Shown: positions 8,189 to 16,474, counted from the first letter of the stretch. The stretch: DNA of 34,727 nucleotides from Actinomycetes bacterium (GCA_021810205.1 JAJZJC010000032.1:1-34727), one strand, 5' to 3'. Translations and numbers: made by a program. The notes: generated by a model not told the origin, from the letters alone.

Positions 8189-9160
8189 GTGCAGCACGCC
8201 AGCGCGTCGCTCGATGCCGAGCTCTCCTTCGAGCCCTCGGCCGATCGGGCGAGGAGGCGCCGCACTGGACCCGACCGTGCCGTCGTGGTCCTGGCGATCG
8301 CCACGATGGCCGCCACCTACGCCCTCGTGGTCCTCGGCAGCACGGTGCGGGTCACCAACTCGGGGATGGGCTGCCCGAGCTGGCCCCTCTGCTACGGCCA
8401 CATCGGCCCGGTCGACCGGTTCCACGCTCTCCTCGAGCAGTCCCATCGCTACCTGGTGGCGTTGGTGACCGTCGGCACTTTCTCCACCGCCTTCCTGGCG
8501 CGCCGGTCCCAGGTTCGCCACACCGCCTTTCTCCCGGCCGCCGTAGCGGCGTCACTGGTCCTCGTCCAGGCGGCCCTCGGCGCGTTGACGGTGTTCGCCA
8601 AGAACGCGCCGTGGACGGTCGCCGTCCACCTGGTCGTCGGCCTCGTCTTCTTGGCCGCGACGGTCGTGACGGCCGTCGCGGCCATTCGTGGCCGACGCGG
8701 CTCGTGGTCCCTTGCGAACGTGGGGCGATGGGGAGCCGCGTTGCTGGTGGTCACCCTCGCGACCATCGTCGGCGGCAGCCTGGTGGTTGCGAACGCCGGC
8801 GCCGGCGCGTGCCCGTCGTGGCCGCTCTGCCCATCGTCTGCGACCGGTCTCGCCGACTGGCAACTGCTCCATCGCTCGCTCGCCGGTCTCACCGGCGTCA
8901 CGCTGGTCGCTTTCGTGTGGAGCCGATGGCGGTCGACTGCCGGTTGGCCGGCGTGGCGGGTGGCCGCCCTGGCGTCGGGTGGCACCTACGTCGCCGTCGC
9001 CGCGCTCGGTGCCGCCAGCGCGCTCACCCGTGGCGCCCCGTCGTGGGCAGACGTCCATCTCGCCATGGTGGCGCTCCTGTGGATGTTGGTCGTGGCGACG
9101 GAGACCGCGCTGGCCACCCGACGCGCGACCTCGACACCCGTCTCCGCCCTGACCGCCTGA
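8189..9160 (+). CDS. ctaA: Heme A synthase
   Basis: The product is about 323 aa with eight hydrophobic helices in two four-helix halves, the CtaA/COX15 plan that oxidises heme O to heme A for aa3-type cytochrome oxidase. Heme-binding histidines are suggested in EQSHRYLVA (helix 2), AVHLVVGL (helix 4), LLHRSLAGL and ADVHLAMV. Two Cys pairs of the actinobacterial/Bacillus class are present: GCPSWPLC in the first half and ACPSWPLC in the second, giving a repeated motif. Start GTG 8189 follows AGGGGG by 8 bases; GTG 8180 and longer frames are less likely. It fits the aa3 oxidase genes ctaG, ctaF and ctaD elsewhere in the window. Confidence 0.92.
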   Translation: MQHASASLDAELSFEPSADRARRRRTGPDRAVVVLAIATMAATYALVVLGSTVRVTNSGMGCPSWPLCYGHIGPVDRFHALLEQSHRYLVALVTVGTFSTAFLARRSQVRHTAFLPAAVAASLVLVQAALGALTVFAKNAPWTVAVHLVVGLVFLAATVVTAVAAIRGRRGSWSLANVGRWGAALLVVTLATIVGGSLVVANAGAGACPSWPLCPSSATGLADWQLLHRSLAGLTGVTLVAFVWSRWRSTAGWPAWRVAALASGGTYVAVAALGAASALTRGAPSWADVHLAMVALLWMLVVATETALATRRATSTPVSALTA

Positions 9161-9197
9161 CCGACGGCATCGGCCGAGGGCATGATCGTGCGCTGCC

Positions 9198-9246
9198 TCG
9201 AGCCCGGTGAGCGAGCCCGGTGAGCAAGCCCGGTGAGCGAGCCCAG
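9198..9246. repeat. 13-bp tandem repeat, 3.8 copies
   Basis: The unit GCGAGCCCGGTGA is repeated from 9198 to 9246 with only single-base differences, between the convergent 3' ends of ctaA and the MFS carrier. No T-tailed terminator was found there. Confidence 0.8.
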
Positions 9247-9304
9247 TCATCCCTCCCGAGTCCTCACCACCAAGGCAGCTGGACCCTATCGGTCGGCCTT
9301 GACG

Positions 9305-10774
9305 TCATCCGATCGACGAGGCGGCGGCGACCAACTCGGGCTTGACCTCCTCGGCGGCAGCCGACTCGAGCGTCTGTCCCTTGGGCTCGGGAAGGGCGAC
9401 CAAGGTGAGGCCGACGCCGACCACCGACACCGCTGCCATGATCCCCATCACCCCGCTGATCCCAACCGAGGTGAGCAGGTGGGGCACCAGCAGCGCACCC
9501 AAGAACGCCCCGGTCTTGCCGGCGGCAGCCGAGATGCCGTCGCCGGTGCCACGCACCGAGGTCGGGAACACCTCGGAGGGGTAGACGAAGGTCGTCATGT
9601 TCGGCCCGAACTCGGTGAAGAAGTAGCTGATGGCGAACAGCGGCAAGAACACTCCCACCGCCGTCGCCCCGTCGGGAAGCAGCCAGATGAGCGCGAAGGC
9701 TGCTGCCATCACCGCGAAGCCCTGCCACTGGATGCGCTTTCTTCCGATGCGGTCCATCAAGAAGACCGCCAGCCAGTAGCCGGGGAAGGCGGCGACGGCG
9801 AAGATGGCGAGCGAGATGAGCGTGTGGTCGAGCAGGGTGCCTGTGGGCTGGAGCAGCTTCAAGATGAGGGGGCTCGACACCGAGTTGCCGTAGAAGGCGA
9901 CGTCCAAGAGGAACCAGCTGCCGGCCGTGCCGATCAGGCGCAACAAGAACGGCTTGGACGTGAGCTTCGCCCGAAGACCGTTGCCGTTGCCGTTGGCGTT
10001 GCCGTTGGCGTTGGACGGACCGCTCGGGGTCGCGCCGACCATCGCTCGCCCCGCTCCGTTCGCCCGGACCGCCGGCTGCTGGCCGGTCACCCACGCGATC
10101 GTCGTCGCGGTGGCGGCCTCGTCGCCTTGGATGCTCAAGGTGTAACGAGGGGTCTCACGGATCTTGCGACGCAGGTAGATCACCGAGGCGGCCGGGATGG
10201 CGCCGAGGCCGAGCATGAGCCGCCAGGCGATGGTGTCCGGCACCCCGGCGCTGAGGAAGATCGAGGCGATCGCCGGGCCGGCCAGGAGACCGAGCCCCTG
10301 CATGGCAAACACCGACCCGACCAGCCTGCCCCGGGACTTGCGGTTCGCGTACTCCGAGGTGATCACGGCCGAAGTGGCGTAGTCGCCGCCCACCCCGTAG
10401 CCGACGATGAGGCGGAAGATGAACAGCGAGGTGAAGTTCCAGGCGAAGGCGCACAAGATGGCGCCGACGACGAGGATCGCCACCTCCACGCCGTACATGC
10501 GCTTGCGGCCCCAGCGGTCCATCAGCTTGCCGAACGTGAGCGCCCCGGCCACCGAGGCCAAGAGTGAGATCGAGTTCAACAGCGAGATCTGGTTCGTGCT
10601 CAGGTGGTAGATGGGGGTCAGAAGCACCGTGACCGTCCCGATGATGAACAGGTCGTAGGCGTCGGTGAAGAACCCCATGCCGGCGGTGAACACCGTCAGC
10701 CAGTGCTTTCGACCGATCTCCGCCTCGTCCAGCGGGCGGTACAAGGCGTTCACTGGCGCCGTCCCGTCGCTCAC
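9305..10774 (-). CDS. PHS-type MFS transporter (phosphate/organic ion symporter-like)
   Basis: The product is about 489 aa with 12 predicted membrane helices. The opening KHWLTVFTAGMGFFTDAYDLF, DRWGRKRMYGVE between helices 2 and 3, the VGYGVGGDYATSAVITSEYA signature in helix 4 and the second-half DRIGRKR are characteristic of the phosphate:H+ symporter (PHS, Pho84-like) subfamily; the true substrate could be another anion. The central loop (about residues 215-260) holds an Asn-Ala-Asn-Gly repeat encoded by hexamers. GTG 10774 follows GAGGAGAG by about 6 bases; a longer frame upstream lacks protein character. It stands alone, convergent with ctaA. Confidence 0.87.
   Translation of the reverse strand: MSDGTAPVNALYRPLDEAEIGRKHWLTVFTAGMGFFTDAYDLFIIGTVTVLLTPIYHLSTNQISLLNSISLLASVAGALTFGKLMDRWGRKRMYGVEVAILVVGAILCAFAWNFTSLFIFRLIVGYGVGGDYATSAVITSEYANRKSRGRLVGSVFAMQGLGLLAGPAIASIFLSAGVPDTIAWRLMLGLGAIPAASVIYLRRKIRETPRYTLSIQGDEAATATTIAWVTGQQPAVRANGAGRAMVGATPSGPSNANGNANGNGNGLRAKLTSKPFLLRLIGTAGSWFLLDVAFYGNSVSSPLILKLLQPTGTLLDHTLISLAIFAVAAFPGYWLAVFLMDRIGRKRIQWQGFAVMAAAFALIWLLPDGATAVGVFLPLFAISYFFTEFGPNMTTFVYPSEVFPTSVRGTGDGISAAAGKTGAFLGALLVPHLLTSVGISGVMGIMAAVSVVGVGLTLVALPEPKGQTLESAAAEEVKPELVAAASSIG
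9980..10015. repeat. Hexamer tandem repeat inside MFS gene
   Basis: Six units of GTTGCC/GTTGGC/GTTGGA encode the Asn-Ala/Asn-Gly run of the MFS central loop on the minus strand. It is an in-frame repeat that can vary in length by two residues per unit without disrupting the gene. Confidence 0.85.
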
Positions 10775-10809
10775 GGTCGCTCTCCTCTCCCCGTCGCATC
10801 GACGGGCGC

Positions 10810-11100
10810 TCACGTCATCGGCATCGACTGATCCGTGGTCAGCATGACCAGCCCGGGTTTCCCCAACACGAACTCGAGGTGTCCGACCGGGAATCTGACG
10901 ATGAACTCTTGGTGAACTGGGACCCGCTGGGGGATGGGATCTCGGCGGTCGTGCTTGCGGCGGTGCGACTGGGACGGTGCGGCCACGATGGATGCTCTGA
11001 CACGCGCCGTCGGCCCGGGACTTGGCCATATCCCGTGCCCGTCCTTGCCTGCGATCTTTCGCAGGATTTTGGCAACTGCCTCGGCGCCGAACTCGGACAT
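10810..11100 (-). CDS. Possible small ORF, 96 aa
   Basis: An ATG-started frame fills most of the 350 bases between the MFS gene and the tRNA-Glu gene. The C-terminal third (HQEFIVRFPVGHLEFVLGKP) looks like a real beta-rich protein segment, the N terminus like a short helix (EAVAKILRKIAGK), and third codon positions are GC-rich. The middle is basic and Pro-rich and looks less ordered. No clear ribosome site precedes the ATG, and I do not recognise a family. The alternative is a gene-free leader of the MFS carrier. Confidence 0.35.
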   Translation of the reverse strand: MSEFGAEAVAKILRKIAGKDGHGIWPSPGPTARVRASIVAAPSQSHRRKHDRRDPIPQRVPVHQEFIVRFPVGHLEFVLGKPGLVMLTTDQSMPMT

Positions 11101-11123
11101 GCCCGATGAACAGGCACTTTCTG

Positions 11124-11199
11124 TGGCAGCCCCAACGGGGTTCGAACCCGTGTCTCCACCTTGAGAGGGTGGTGTCCTAGGCCTCTAGACGATGGGGCC
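11124..11199 (-). tRNA. tRNA-Glu (CTC)
   Basis: A complete cloverleaf of 76 nt is readable on the minus strand. The acceptor GGCCCCA pairs with TGGGGCT (one G-T at the end). The anticodon stem CCACC/GGTGG encloses loop CTCTCAA with anticodon CTC, and the T arm is CGGGTTCGAACCCCG. The 3' CCA is encoded. Confidence 0.95.
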
Positions 11200-11232
11200 G
11201 TGTGCAGACATGCCAGCGGCGTGCCTGCGCAG

Positions 11233-11304
11233 CTCGGGGGGGAGGACTCGAACCCCCAATAACAGGGCCAGAACCTGTCGTGTTGCCGATTACACCACCC
11301 CCGA
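11233..11304 (-). tRNA. tRNA-Gln (CTG)
   Basis: A 72-nt cloverleaf is readable on the minus strand. The acceptor TCGGGGG pairs with CCCCCGA, followed by discriminator G. The anticodon stem CAGG/CCTG encloses TTCTGGC with anticodon CTG, and the T loop is TTCGAGT. Unlike the neighbouring tRNA-Glu, no CCA is encoded. Confidence 0.95.
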
Positions 11305-11360
11305 ACGGGCGAGCAGCCAGGTTACCCGACGCCACGCGCGCCCCGCACCACGGCGGCCAG

Positions 11361-11432
11361 GCCGGCTACCTCGGCCGGGCCGGCCACCTCGACCGGGCCG
11401 GCCACCTCGACCGGGCCGGCCACCTCGACCGG
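11361..11432. repeat. 18-bp tandem repeat, four copies
   Basis: The unit GCCGGCCACCTCGACCGG is present four times; the first copy has two changes. It lies between the tRNA-Gln gene and the 3' end of the YdcF-like gene, and no protein reading of it is convincing. Confidence 0.85.
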
Positions 11433-11466
11433 GTGGCGCGACGCAACGGCACGTGCGGCTCCCTGC

Positions 11467-12192
11467 TCACGACGTCGGCACCACGGTGGAGATCGCCAGC
11501 GACGCGAAGGCGTGGAGGTTGTTGAAGCCGACGATCCTGCCCACGGCGACCGCCGCCGCTGTGCTCAGGAAGTACGGCACGACCGCGGTGCCGTTGATCG
11601 GCGAGGTCTGCGTTGGCGCCGGGTGCGGCGTGAGGCCCACGTCGGTCGCGATCGCCATCGACCGGTCCTCGTGGAAGGGGTCGGTGACGATGATGACGTC
11701 GGTGTCCCCGAGCGGCTTCAGCTGGTCGGCAGCCAGCGCGAGGTTTGTCCAGCTGTCGCGCCCACCCGCCTCCAAGATGTCGGCCGGCGGCACGCCCTTG
11801 GACTCGAGGTACGTCTTGCCGGTCTGGGCCTCGGTGTACGCGTCGCCGGGCTCCTTGGAGCCGGTGCACACGATCAGGTGCGCGTAGCCCTGCTGGAAGA
11901 GGATGAGCGCCTGGTCGAGGCGGGCCTGGAGATCGGGCGAGGGCCGGCCGTTGTACTGCGCAGCGCCCATCACCACGATGGCCTGGGCGGGGACCGGGTC
12001 GTACTTTCTCGACGTGAGCCAGACCTGGACCAAGGTGACGACGTAGTAGACGACGACCGCCGCGATGAACAGCGCCAGGAGCTTCAGCGCGAACCGGAGC
12101 GGAGCGGTCAGCCAGCGAAACAGGAACAATCGTGCGGTCCCATCATCTCGGCACGGCCAGCACACACCGGCGAGCGCCTCACGTCCCCCCAC
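11467..12192 (-). CDS. YdcF/SanA-type DUF218 membrane-anchored protein
   Basis: The product is up to 241 aa. One hydrophobic helix near residues 27-52 is followed by a DUF218 domain outside the membrane: AIVVMGAAQYNGRPSPDLQARLDQAL opens it, then LIVCTGSKEP, a YLESKGVPPADILEA segment, DSWTNL, and VIIVTDPFHEDRS. This order is typical of the ElyC/SanA/YdcF family, linked in other bacteria to envelope integrity and peptidoglycan metabolism but without a settled reaction. The GTG start at 12192 overlaps the end of gltX by 14 bases; a start about 10-20 codons later is possible, as the first residues look non-conserved. It is likely cotranscribed with gltX. Confidence 0.75.
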   Translation of the reverse strand: MGGREALAGVCWPCRDDGTARLFLFRWLTAPLRFALKLLALFIAAVVVYYVVTLVQVWLTSRKYDPVPAQAIVVMGAAQYNGRPSPDLQARLDQALILFQQGYAHLIVCTGSKEPGDAYTEAQTGKTYLESKGVPPADILEAGGRDSWTNLALAADQLKPLGDTDVIIVTDPFHEDRSMAIATDVGLTPHPAPTQTSPINGTAVVPYFLSTAAAVAVGRIVGFNNLHAFASLAISTVVPTS

Positions 12193-13666
12193 CTCCAGCT
12201 CGGGCGATGGCCGCTTCGATGCGCTGGAGCACGACCGTGCGACCGAGCACCTCGAGCGACTCGAAGAGCGGGGGCCCGACGGTGCGCCCCGTCACCGCGA
12301 CCCGCACCGGCGCCTGGGCCTTGGCGAGCTTGCGGCCCGCCGCTTCCCCGACCGCCACCGTGACCTCGCGGATCGCCTCGGCTCGCCAGTCGCAGTCGCG
12401 GTACTCGTGGAGGGCTGCCCGCAGGAGCGCGACCGCGCCCTCGTCGCGCTCGATGGCCTTCTCCCACGACGCCTCGTCGATCGCAGGCTCGGCGAGGAAG
12501 ACGAAGTCGACCATGCCAGGCGCCTCGCCCAGGACGGCCACGCGTTCTTGGACGAGGGGCGCCAGCCGTTCGAAGGTCGCTGCGTCGAAGCGCTCGGGTG
12601 GCCACGGCGTCGGTGTCGCCGACTGGGGGACCCACCCCCCCGCAGCCCGCACCGCCGCCGGCTCGGTCCAGGGCCGCACCCGCTCGACGAAGGCGGCCGC
12701 GGAGAGCTCGCGGATGTACTCGCCGTTCATGTGCGCGAGCTTCTTCACGTCGAAGAAGGCGGGCGAGTGGTTCACGTCTTCGAGGGCGAACGCCGCGATC
12801 ATGGTCTCGACCGAGACCTTCTCCTCGCCGCCCGGCGGGCTCCACCCGAGCAGCGCGAGGTAGTTCCGCAGCGCTTCGGGCAGGTACCCCTGGTCGCGGT
12901 AGAGCTCGACCGCCACGGCGTCGCGGCGCTTGGAGAGCTTCTTTCGCTGCTCGTTCACCAAATTGGGCAGGTGCGCCCAGCCCGGCAGCGGCGTGCGCTG
13001 GCCCCATCCGGCCCCGCCTTCGCCCGCGGCGTCGAGCGCCCGCCAGATGAGGATGCCCTTTGGCGCGGACGGCAGCAGCTCCTCGCCGCGGATCACATGG
13101 GTGATCTGCATGTCGCGGTCGTCGACGCAGTTGGCGAGGACGAAGAGCGGCTCGCCGTTCGACCGGGCCACGACGAAGTCCTCCATCGTCTCGTGGCGGA
13201 ACGTCACGATGCCTCGCACCAGGTCCTCGACCACGGTCTCCCCCTCGTCGGGAGTCCGGAACCGAAGCGCGTTGCCAGCTCGCGCCAGGCCCCGGTCGCG
13301 GCAGTAGCCGTCGTAGCCGGGCGTCGAGCTCGACTTGGTGCGCTCGAGCACCGCGTCGCGGGTGCAGTCGCAGGCGTAGAGCTGCCCGGCGTCCCAGAGG
13401 GTGTCGAGGGCGAAGTGGTAGCGCTCCGTTCGCTCGGACTGGCGGTAGGGACCCTCGTCGGGCGTCATGCCGAGCCACTCGAGCGCCGTCACGATGCCCT
13501 GGACCCACTCCTCGCGGTTCCGCTCGGTGTCGGTGTCCTCGATGCGCAGGATGAACGCGCCGCCGTGGTGGCGGGCGAACAGCCAGTTGAACAGCGCCGT
13601 GCGACCCGTGCCGACGTGGAAGAAGCCGGTCGGCGACGGCGCGATGCGGACCCTCGGGGGCGCCAC
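12179..13666 (-). CDS. gltX: Glutamyl-tRNA synthetase
   Basis: The product is 495 aa, full length for class Ic GluRS. The HIGH-type motif is in PSPTGFFHVGTGRTAL near residue 17, IEDTDTER follows, and the KMSKS-type motif appears as KKLSKRRD near residue 255. The C-terminal part is the helical anticodon-binding region. It charges tRNA-Glu and, in bacteria lacking GlnRS, also tRNA-Gln for later amidation by GatCAB; genes for both tRNAs lie just downstream on the same strand. GTG 13666 sets the protein start at the usual VRIAPSPTG. The ferredoxin gene ends 8 bases upstream, so both may be cotranscribed. Confidence 0.95.
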   Translation of the reverse strand: MAPPRVRIAPSPTGFFHVGTGRTALFNWLFARHHGGAFILRIEDTDTERNREEWVQGIVTALEWLGMTPDEGPYRQSERTERYHFALDTLWDAGQLYACDCTRDAVLERTKSSSTPGYDGYCRDRGLARAGNALRFRTPDEGETVVEDLVRGIVTFRHETMEDFVVARSNGEPLFVLANCVDDRDMQITHVIRGEELLPSAPKGILIWRALDAAGEGGAGWGQRTPLPGWAHLPNLVNEQRKKLSKRRDAVAVELYRDQGYLPEALRNYLALLGWSPPGGEEKVSVETMIAAFALEDVNHSPAFFDVKKLAHMNGEYIRELSAAAFVERVRPWTEPAAVRAAGGWVPQSATPTPWPPERFDAATFERLAPLVQERVAVLGEAPGMVDFVFLAEPAIDEASWEKAIERDEGAVALLRAALHEYRDCDWRAEAIREVTVAVGEAAGRKLAKAQAPVRVAVTGRTVGPPLFESLEVLGRTVVLQRIEAAIARAGGGGT

Positions 13667-13674
13667 GCCTCCGC

Positions 13675-13872
13675 TCAGTCGTCCTCGACCAGCGAGATGG
13701 CGCCGGTCGGGCAGCTGGCCACCGCCTCACGCAGCTTGTCGTGCAGCTCGGCGGGTGGGTGCTCGTCGAGGACGTACAAGAAGCCGTCGTCGCGCACCTC
13801 GAACACCTCGGGCGCGATGCCCATGCACACGGCGTTCGAGGTGCACACGTCGAAATCGACTACGACCTTCAC
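13675..13872 (-). CDS. [3Fe-4S] ferredoxin
   Basis: The product is 65 aa and acidic. Three cysteines (in CTSNAVCMGIAPEVF and ASCPTGAI) fit the C-x5-C...C-P pattern of single-cluster [3Fe-4S] ferredoxins common in actinobacteria, often as redox partners of cytochrome P450s or other oxygenases. No P450 gene lies in the window; iron-sulfur enzymes that need electrons here are IspH and the radical SAM HpnH, but any link is speculative. GGGAGG lies 7 bases before GTG 13872, and GTG 13875 is an equal alternative. The gene sits 8 bases before gltX. Confidence 0.85.
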   Translation of the reverse strand: MKVVVDFDVCTSNAVCMGIAPEVFEVRDDGFLYVLDEHPPAELHDKLREAVASCPTGAISLVEDD

Positions 13873-13901
13873 CACCAGACCTCCCGTCGCGACCATCCGC
13901 C

Positions 13902-13925
13902 GGCGTGCCGGCGTGCCGGCGTGCC
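13902..13925. repeat. 8-bp tandem repeat, three copies
   Basis: The unit GGCGTGCC occurs three times between the ferredoxin start and the 3' end of the aarF-like gene. The surrounding 100 bases hold no gene. Confidence 0.7.
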
Positions 13926-13972
13926 GGCCACCCGTTTCCGCAGCATACCGGCCCCTCCGAGGACCCTCGGGC

Positions 13973-15463
13973 TCATCGAGGAACCCCCGCGACCAACGCG
14001 CTCAAGAATTCCTGGTCGGCGAGGATGGGCCGGTCCGAGAGGAAGAGCTTGCCGTAGCGCTCGAAGTACATGAACTGCTTGGCAAGCAGGAAGGCACCCC
14101 GTGTGAAGTCGGACATGAGCCCGCCTGCTTCGTCGGCGAGCCGACGCATCCTGCGGTTGGTGCGCAGGCGCAAGGCCACCGCGCGCAGTGGACGCTCGTG
14201 CGCGCGGGCGCCGCGGGCCTTGGCCGCCTGGACGAGCGGCGCCTCGAGCATCGCGGCGAGGCTGACCTCGCCGAAGGGGCGGGTGAGCGCCGGCTCGACG
14301 ATGCCGCGCAGGAAGACCGTGAGCTGCTCGTCGTCCAGGCCGAGCCCCACCTGGATCGCCTGCCCGTAGACGCGCGTGAGGTGCGCCGTGATGTCTGGCC
14401 ACGCGGACTCGTCGCCGAGGACTGCGTCGAGGAGGCGGACGACGAAGCGGTGCGTATCCTCGTCGAGCCGCCCGACGATGCCCCAGTCGATGATGCCGAG
14501 CCGACCGTCGGCGAGCAGCAGCATGTTCCCTGCGTGCAGGTCGCCGTGGAACGCACCCCAGCGCACGGTGGTGATGAAGAAGGCACGCACCACCTCTTCG
14601 ACGAGCGGGGCGGGGTCGTAGCCGAGCGTCGCCGCCTTGGCGAGGTCGTCGATCGCGACACCGTCGAGCAGCTCCATCGTGAGCACGTTCTGCCCTGACA
14701 GCGCCGGGTATGGCTCGGGCACGACGAGGCGCGTCAGGTGTGCGCCGGCGAGGAGCTGTCGGAAGTGGGAGAGCGCCCGAGCCTCGTTGCGTAGGTCGAG
14801 CTCCTCGCGCAGCTGCTGGTCCAAGCCGTCGAGCAGCTGGAGGACAGACCCCGCGATCTGCTCGCCGGTCTCCTTGGCCACGACCTCGGCGAGCGGCACC
14901 ATGAGCCGCAGGTCCGCCGCGACGGCGAGCTCGATGCCTGGACGCAGCACCTTGACGGCGACCACACGCCCGTCGTGGAGGACACCTCGGTAGACGACCG
15001 CGATCGACGCACGACCGATCGGGCGCGCGTCGAGCTCTGCGAAGGCCTCCTCGACGCCCATACCGAGGTCTGCCTCGATGCAGGCGCGCACGACGTCGAA
15101 GTCGACGGGCGGACCGGTGTCCAGACAGGCGCGGAACTCCTCGGCCACTTCCTCACCGAAGAGGCCGGGCGAGGAAGCCACGAGCTGGCCGAATTTCATG
15201 AAGGTCCCGCCCAGGTCCTCGCACATGAGCCGGAGGGCGTGTGCTGCCACGCTGGCAGGCAGGAGACCCCCGCCTCGGCGCAGGTGCAGCGCCTGGCGTG
15301 CGGCGAGCGGCCCGAGGCGTCGCGCCGTGGTCGTCGCGATCTGGGTACCGCGTTCGCTGAGTTGGCGGCGCGTCGGGGAGGGCAGCACGCGCCGGTGCAC
15401 CCTCGGCGCGAAGAGGCCGGCGGCCGGCGCCCCGGGCGCGCGCTCATGCGGCATCACGTCCAC
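13973..15463 (-). CDS. AarF/UbiB/ABC1 kinase-like protein
   Basis: The product is 496 aa. The family-specific KxGQ motif is present as KFGQLVASSPG near residue 90, then the Ala-rich loop with VVYRGVLHDGRVVAVKVLRPG, the EELDLRNEA segment, and the catalytic FHGDLHAGNMLLL followed by IIDWGIVG. These proteins are atypical kinases or ATPases, best known for supporting quinone biosynthesis (UbiB) and lipid handling at membranes. The C-terminal 150 residues are helical. No membrane segment is clear. GTG 15463 lies 16 bases after the ctaG stop, so it is likely cotranscribed with ctaG; ATG 15454 is an alternative start. Confidence 0.88.
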   Translation of the reverse strand: MDVMPHERAPGAPAAGLFAPRVHRRVLPSPTRRQLSERGTQIATTTARRLGPLAARQALHLRRGGGLLPASVAAHALRLMCEDLGGTFMKFGQLVASSPGLFGEEVAEEFRACLDTGPPVDFDVVRACIEADLGMGVEEAFAELDARPIGRASIAVVYRGVLHDGRVVAVKVLRPGIELAVAADLRLMVPLAEVVAKETGEQIAGSVLQLLDGLDQQLREELDLRNEARALSHFRQLLAGAHLTRLVVPEPYPALSGQNVLTMELLDGVAIDDLAKAATLGYDPAPLVEEVVRAFFITTVRWGAFHGDLHAGNMLLLADGRLGIIDWGIVGRLDEDTHRFVVRLLDAVLGDESAWPDITAHLTRVYGQAIQVGLGLDDEQLTVFLRGIVEPALTRPFGEVSLAAMLEAPLVQAAKARGARAHERPLRAVALRLRTNRRMRRLADEAGGLMSDFTRGAFLLAKQFMYFERYGKLFLSDRPILADQEFLSALVAGVPR

Positions 15464-15478
15464 GGCGGCGACACCCGG

Positions 15479-16474
15479 TCAGCCGCTGCCGAGCGGATCG
15501 GCCTGCTCGGCATGGGGGTGTCGGTCACGCCGCGCCGCGTGGGTCCCGAGGGCGAACCCCGCTGTCGGTTGTCCGCGGGGCGGCGGGGGAGGGAAGTAGG
15601 CCTCGAGCTGGCGGTCGAAGGACCTCGCCCGTCGCTCCTCCCGACGCAACCATGCGACGATGATCGGGACGATCGCGGCCGTCATCAAGACGTCGCCGCC
15701 CACCCACATGATCACCCCGCCGAGATGCAGGTCCATCACGAGCGAGGGCCCCCACGTGCGGTGCTCGGCGGCGAAGGCAGGGAAGATCTCGTGGGTCTCG
15801 GAGTCCAAGGTGAGGCCCACGAAGGTGTCGACGGGGACCGCCAGGAACACCATCACCCCTCGCATCGCCGGCTGCACGCGGTAGCGGTTCGGGTCCACCC
15901 CGAAGAGCTGCCGGAAGAAGAGGAAGCCGACGACCACGAAGCAGAGGTGCTCGAACTGGTCGACCGCCCCCGAACGGATGGCGTCGTTGAAGAAGACGGT
16001 CAAGTGCGTGAGCGGGACCAGCACGGCGTAGAGGACGAACGCCGTGACCGGGTGGCCCACGATGCGCGCCGGACGGGAGCGCAGGACGGCGCCGAGCCGA
16101 CGATGGGTCCTTGCGCTCGTGGCACGCCAGCAGAGCGCGACCGGCGACGAGGCAGCGAACATCGCCGCGGCCACCATGATGAGCAACAGGTGCTGGACCA
16201 TGTGGACCCAGAACAGCGTCCGATCGTATGCGCCGAGGAAGCTGCAGATGGCGACGAAGGTGACCAGCGTCCCCCCGAGATAGGAGACGGTACGCCGCAG
16301 GGGCCACGGGTGCGCCGGGTGCAGGCGGTTCTGGCGCCGGACAGCCAGCAGGTACACGGCGAGCGCGACTGCCAGCACGACGATCGGCACCGGGTTCAGA
16401 TAGGTGCGCAAGAAGTTGCGTCCGGCGAGCGCCGGCAGCGTGGCGAGCAATGAGGCAGCGAACGGCATGGTCAT
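15479..16474 (-). CDS. ctaG: CtaG-type cytochrome c oxidase assembly protein
   Basis: The product is 331 aa with about seven membrane helices, matching the caa3-type CtaG family (PF09678), distinct from the Cox11-type CtaG. Typical motifs are the FWVHMVQHLLLIMVAA helix with two histidines, LTHLTVFFNDA, VDQFEHLCFVVVGFLFF, and a late DLHLGGVIMWVGGD helix. Conserved His suggest metal handling, in keeping with a role in copper delivery to the oxidase. The C-terminal tail is Pro- and His-rich. ATG 16474 or 16468 starts it. It fits functionally with ctaA and ctaF/ctaD in the window. Confidence 0.88.
   Translation of the reverse strand: MTMPFAASLLATLPALAGRNFLRTYLNPVPIVVLAVALAVYLLAVRRQNRLHPAHPWPLRRTVSYLGGTLVTFVAICSFLGAYDRTLFWVHMVQHLLLIMVAAAMFAASSPVALCWRATSARTHRRLGAVLRSRPARIVGHPVTAFVLYAVLVPLTHLTVFFNDAIRSGAVDQFEHLCFVVVGFLFFRQLFGVDPNRYRVQPAMRGVMVFLAVPVDTFVGLTLDSETHEIFPAFAAEHRTWGPSLVMDLHLGGVIMWVGGDVLMTAAIVPIIVAWLRREERRARSFDRQLEAYFPPPPPRGQPTAGFALGTHAARRDRHPHAEQADPLGSG

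Noticed and set aside
9233-10567. A 444-codon plus-strand open frame opposite the PHS-type carrier
   Set aside because: The product is charged and low-complexity, and the minus strand encodes a 12-helix transporter with family motifs.
11361-11432. CRISPR array
   Set aside because: Units are 18 bp, directly abutting, without spacers or cas genes; it is a simple tandem repeat, as are the other arrays.
12065-14698. An 877-codon open frame on the plus strand across gltX, ferredoxin and aarF
   Set aside because: It spans three clear minus-strand genes; long antisense frames are expected at this GC content.
14975-16453. A 492-codon plus-strand open frame opposite ctaG and aarF
   Set aside because: Its His/Glu/Arg-rich product has no recognisable domain and lies over two confident genes.
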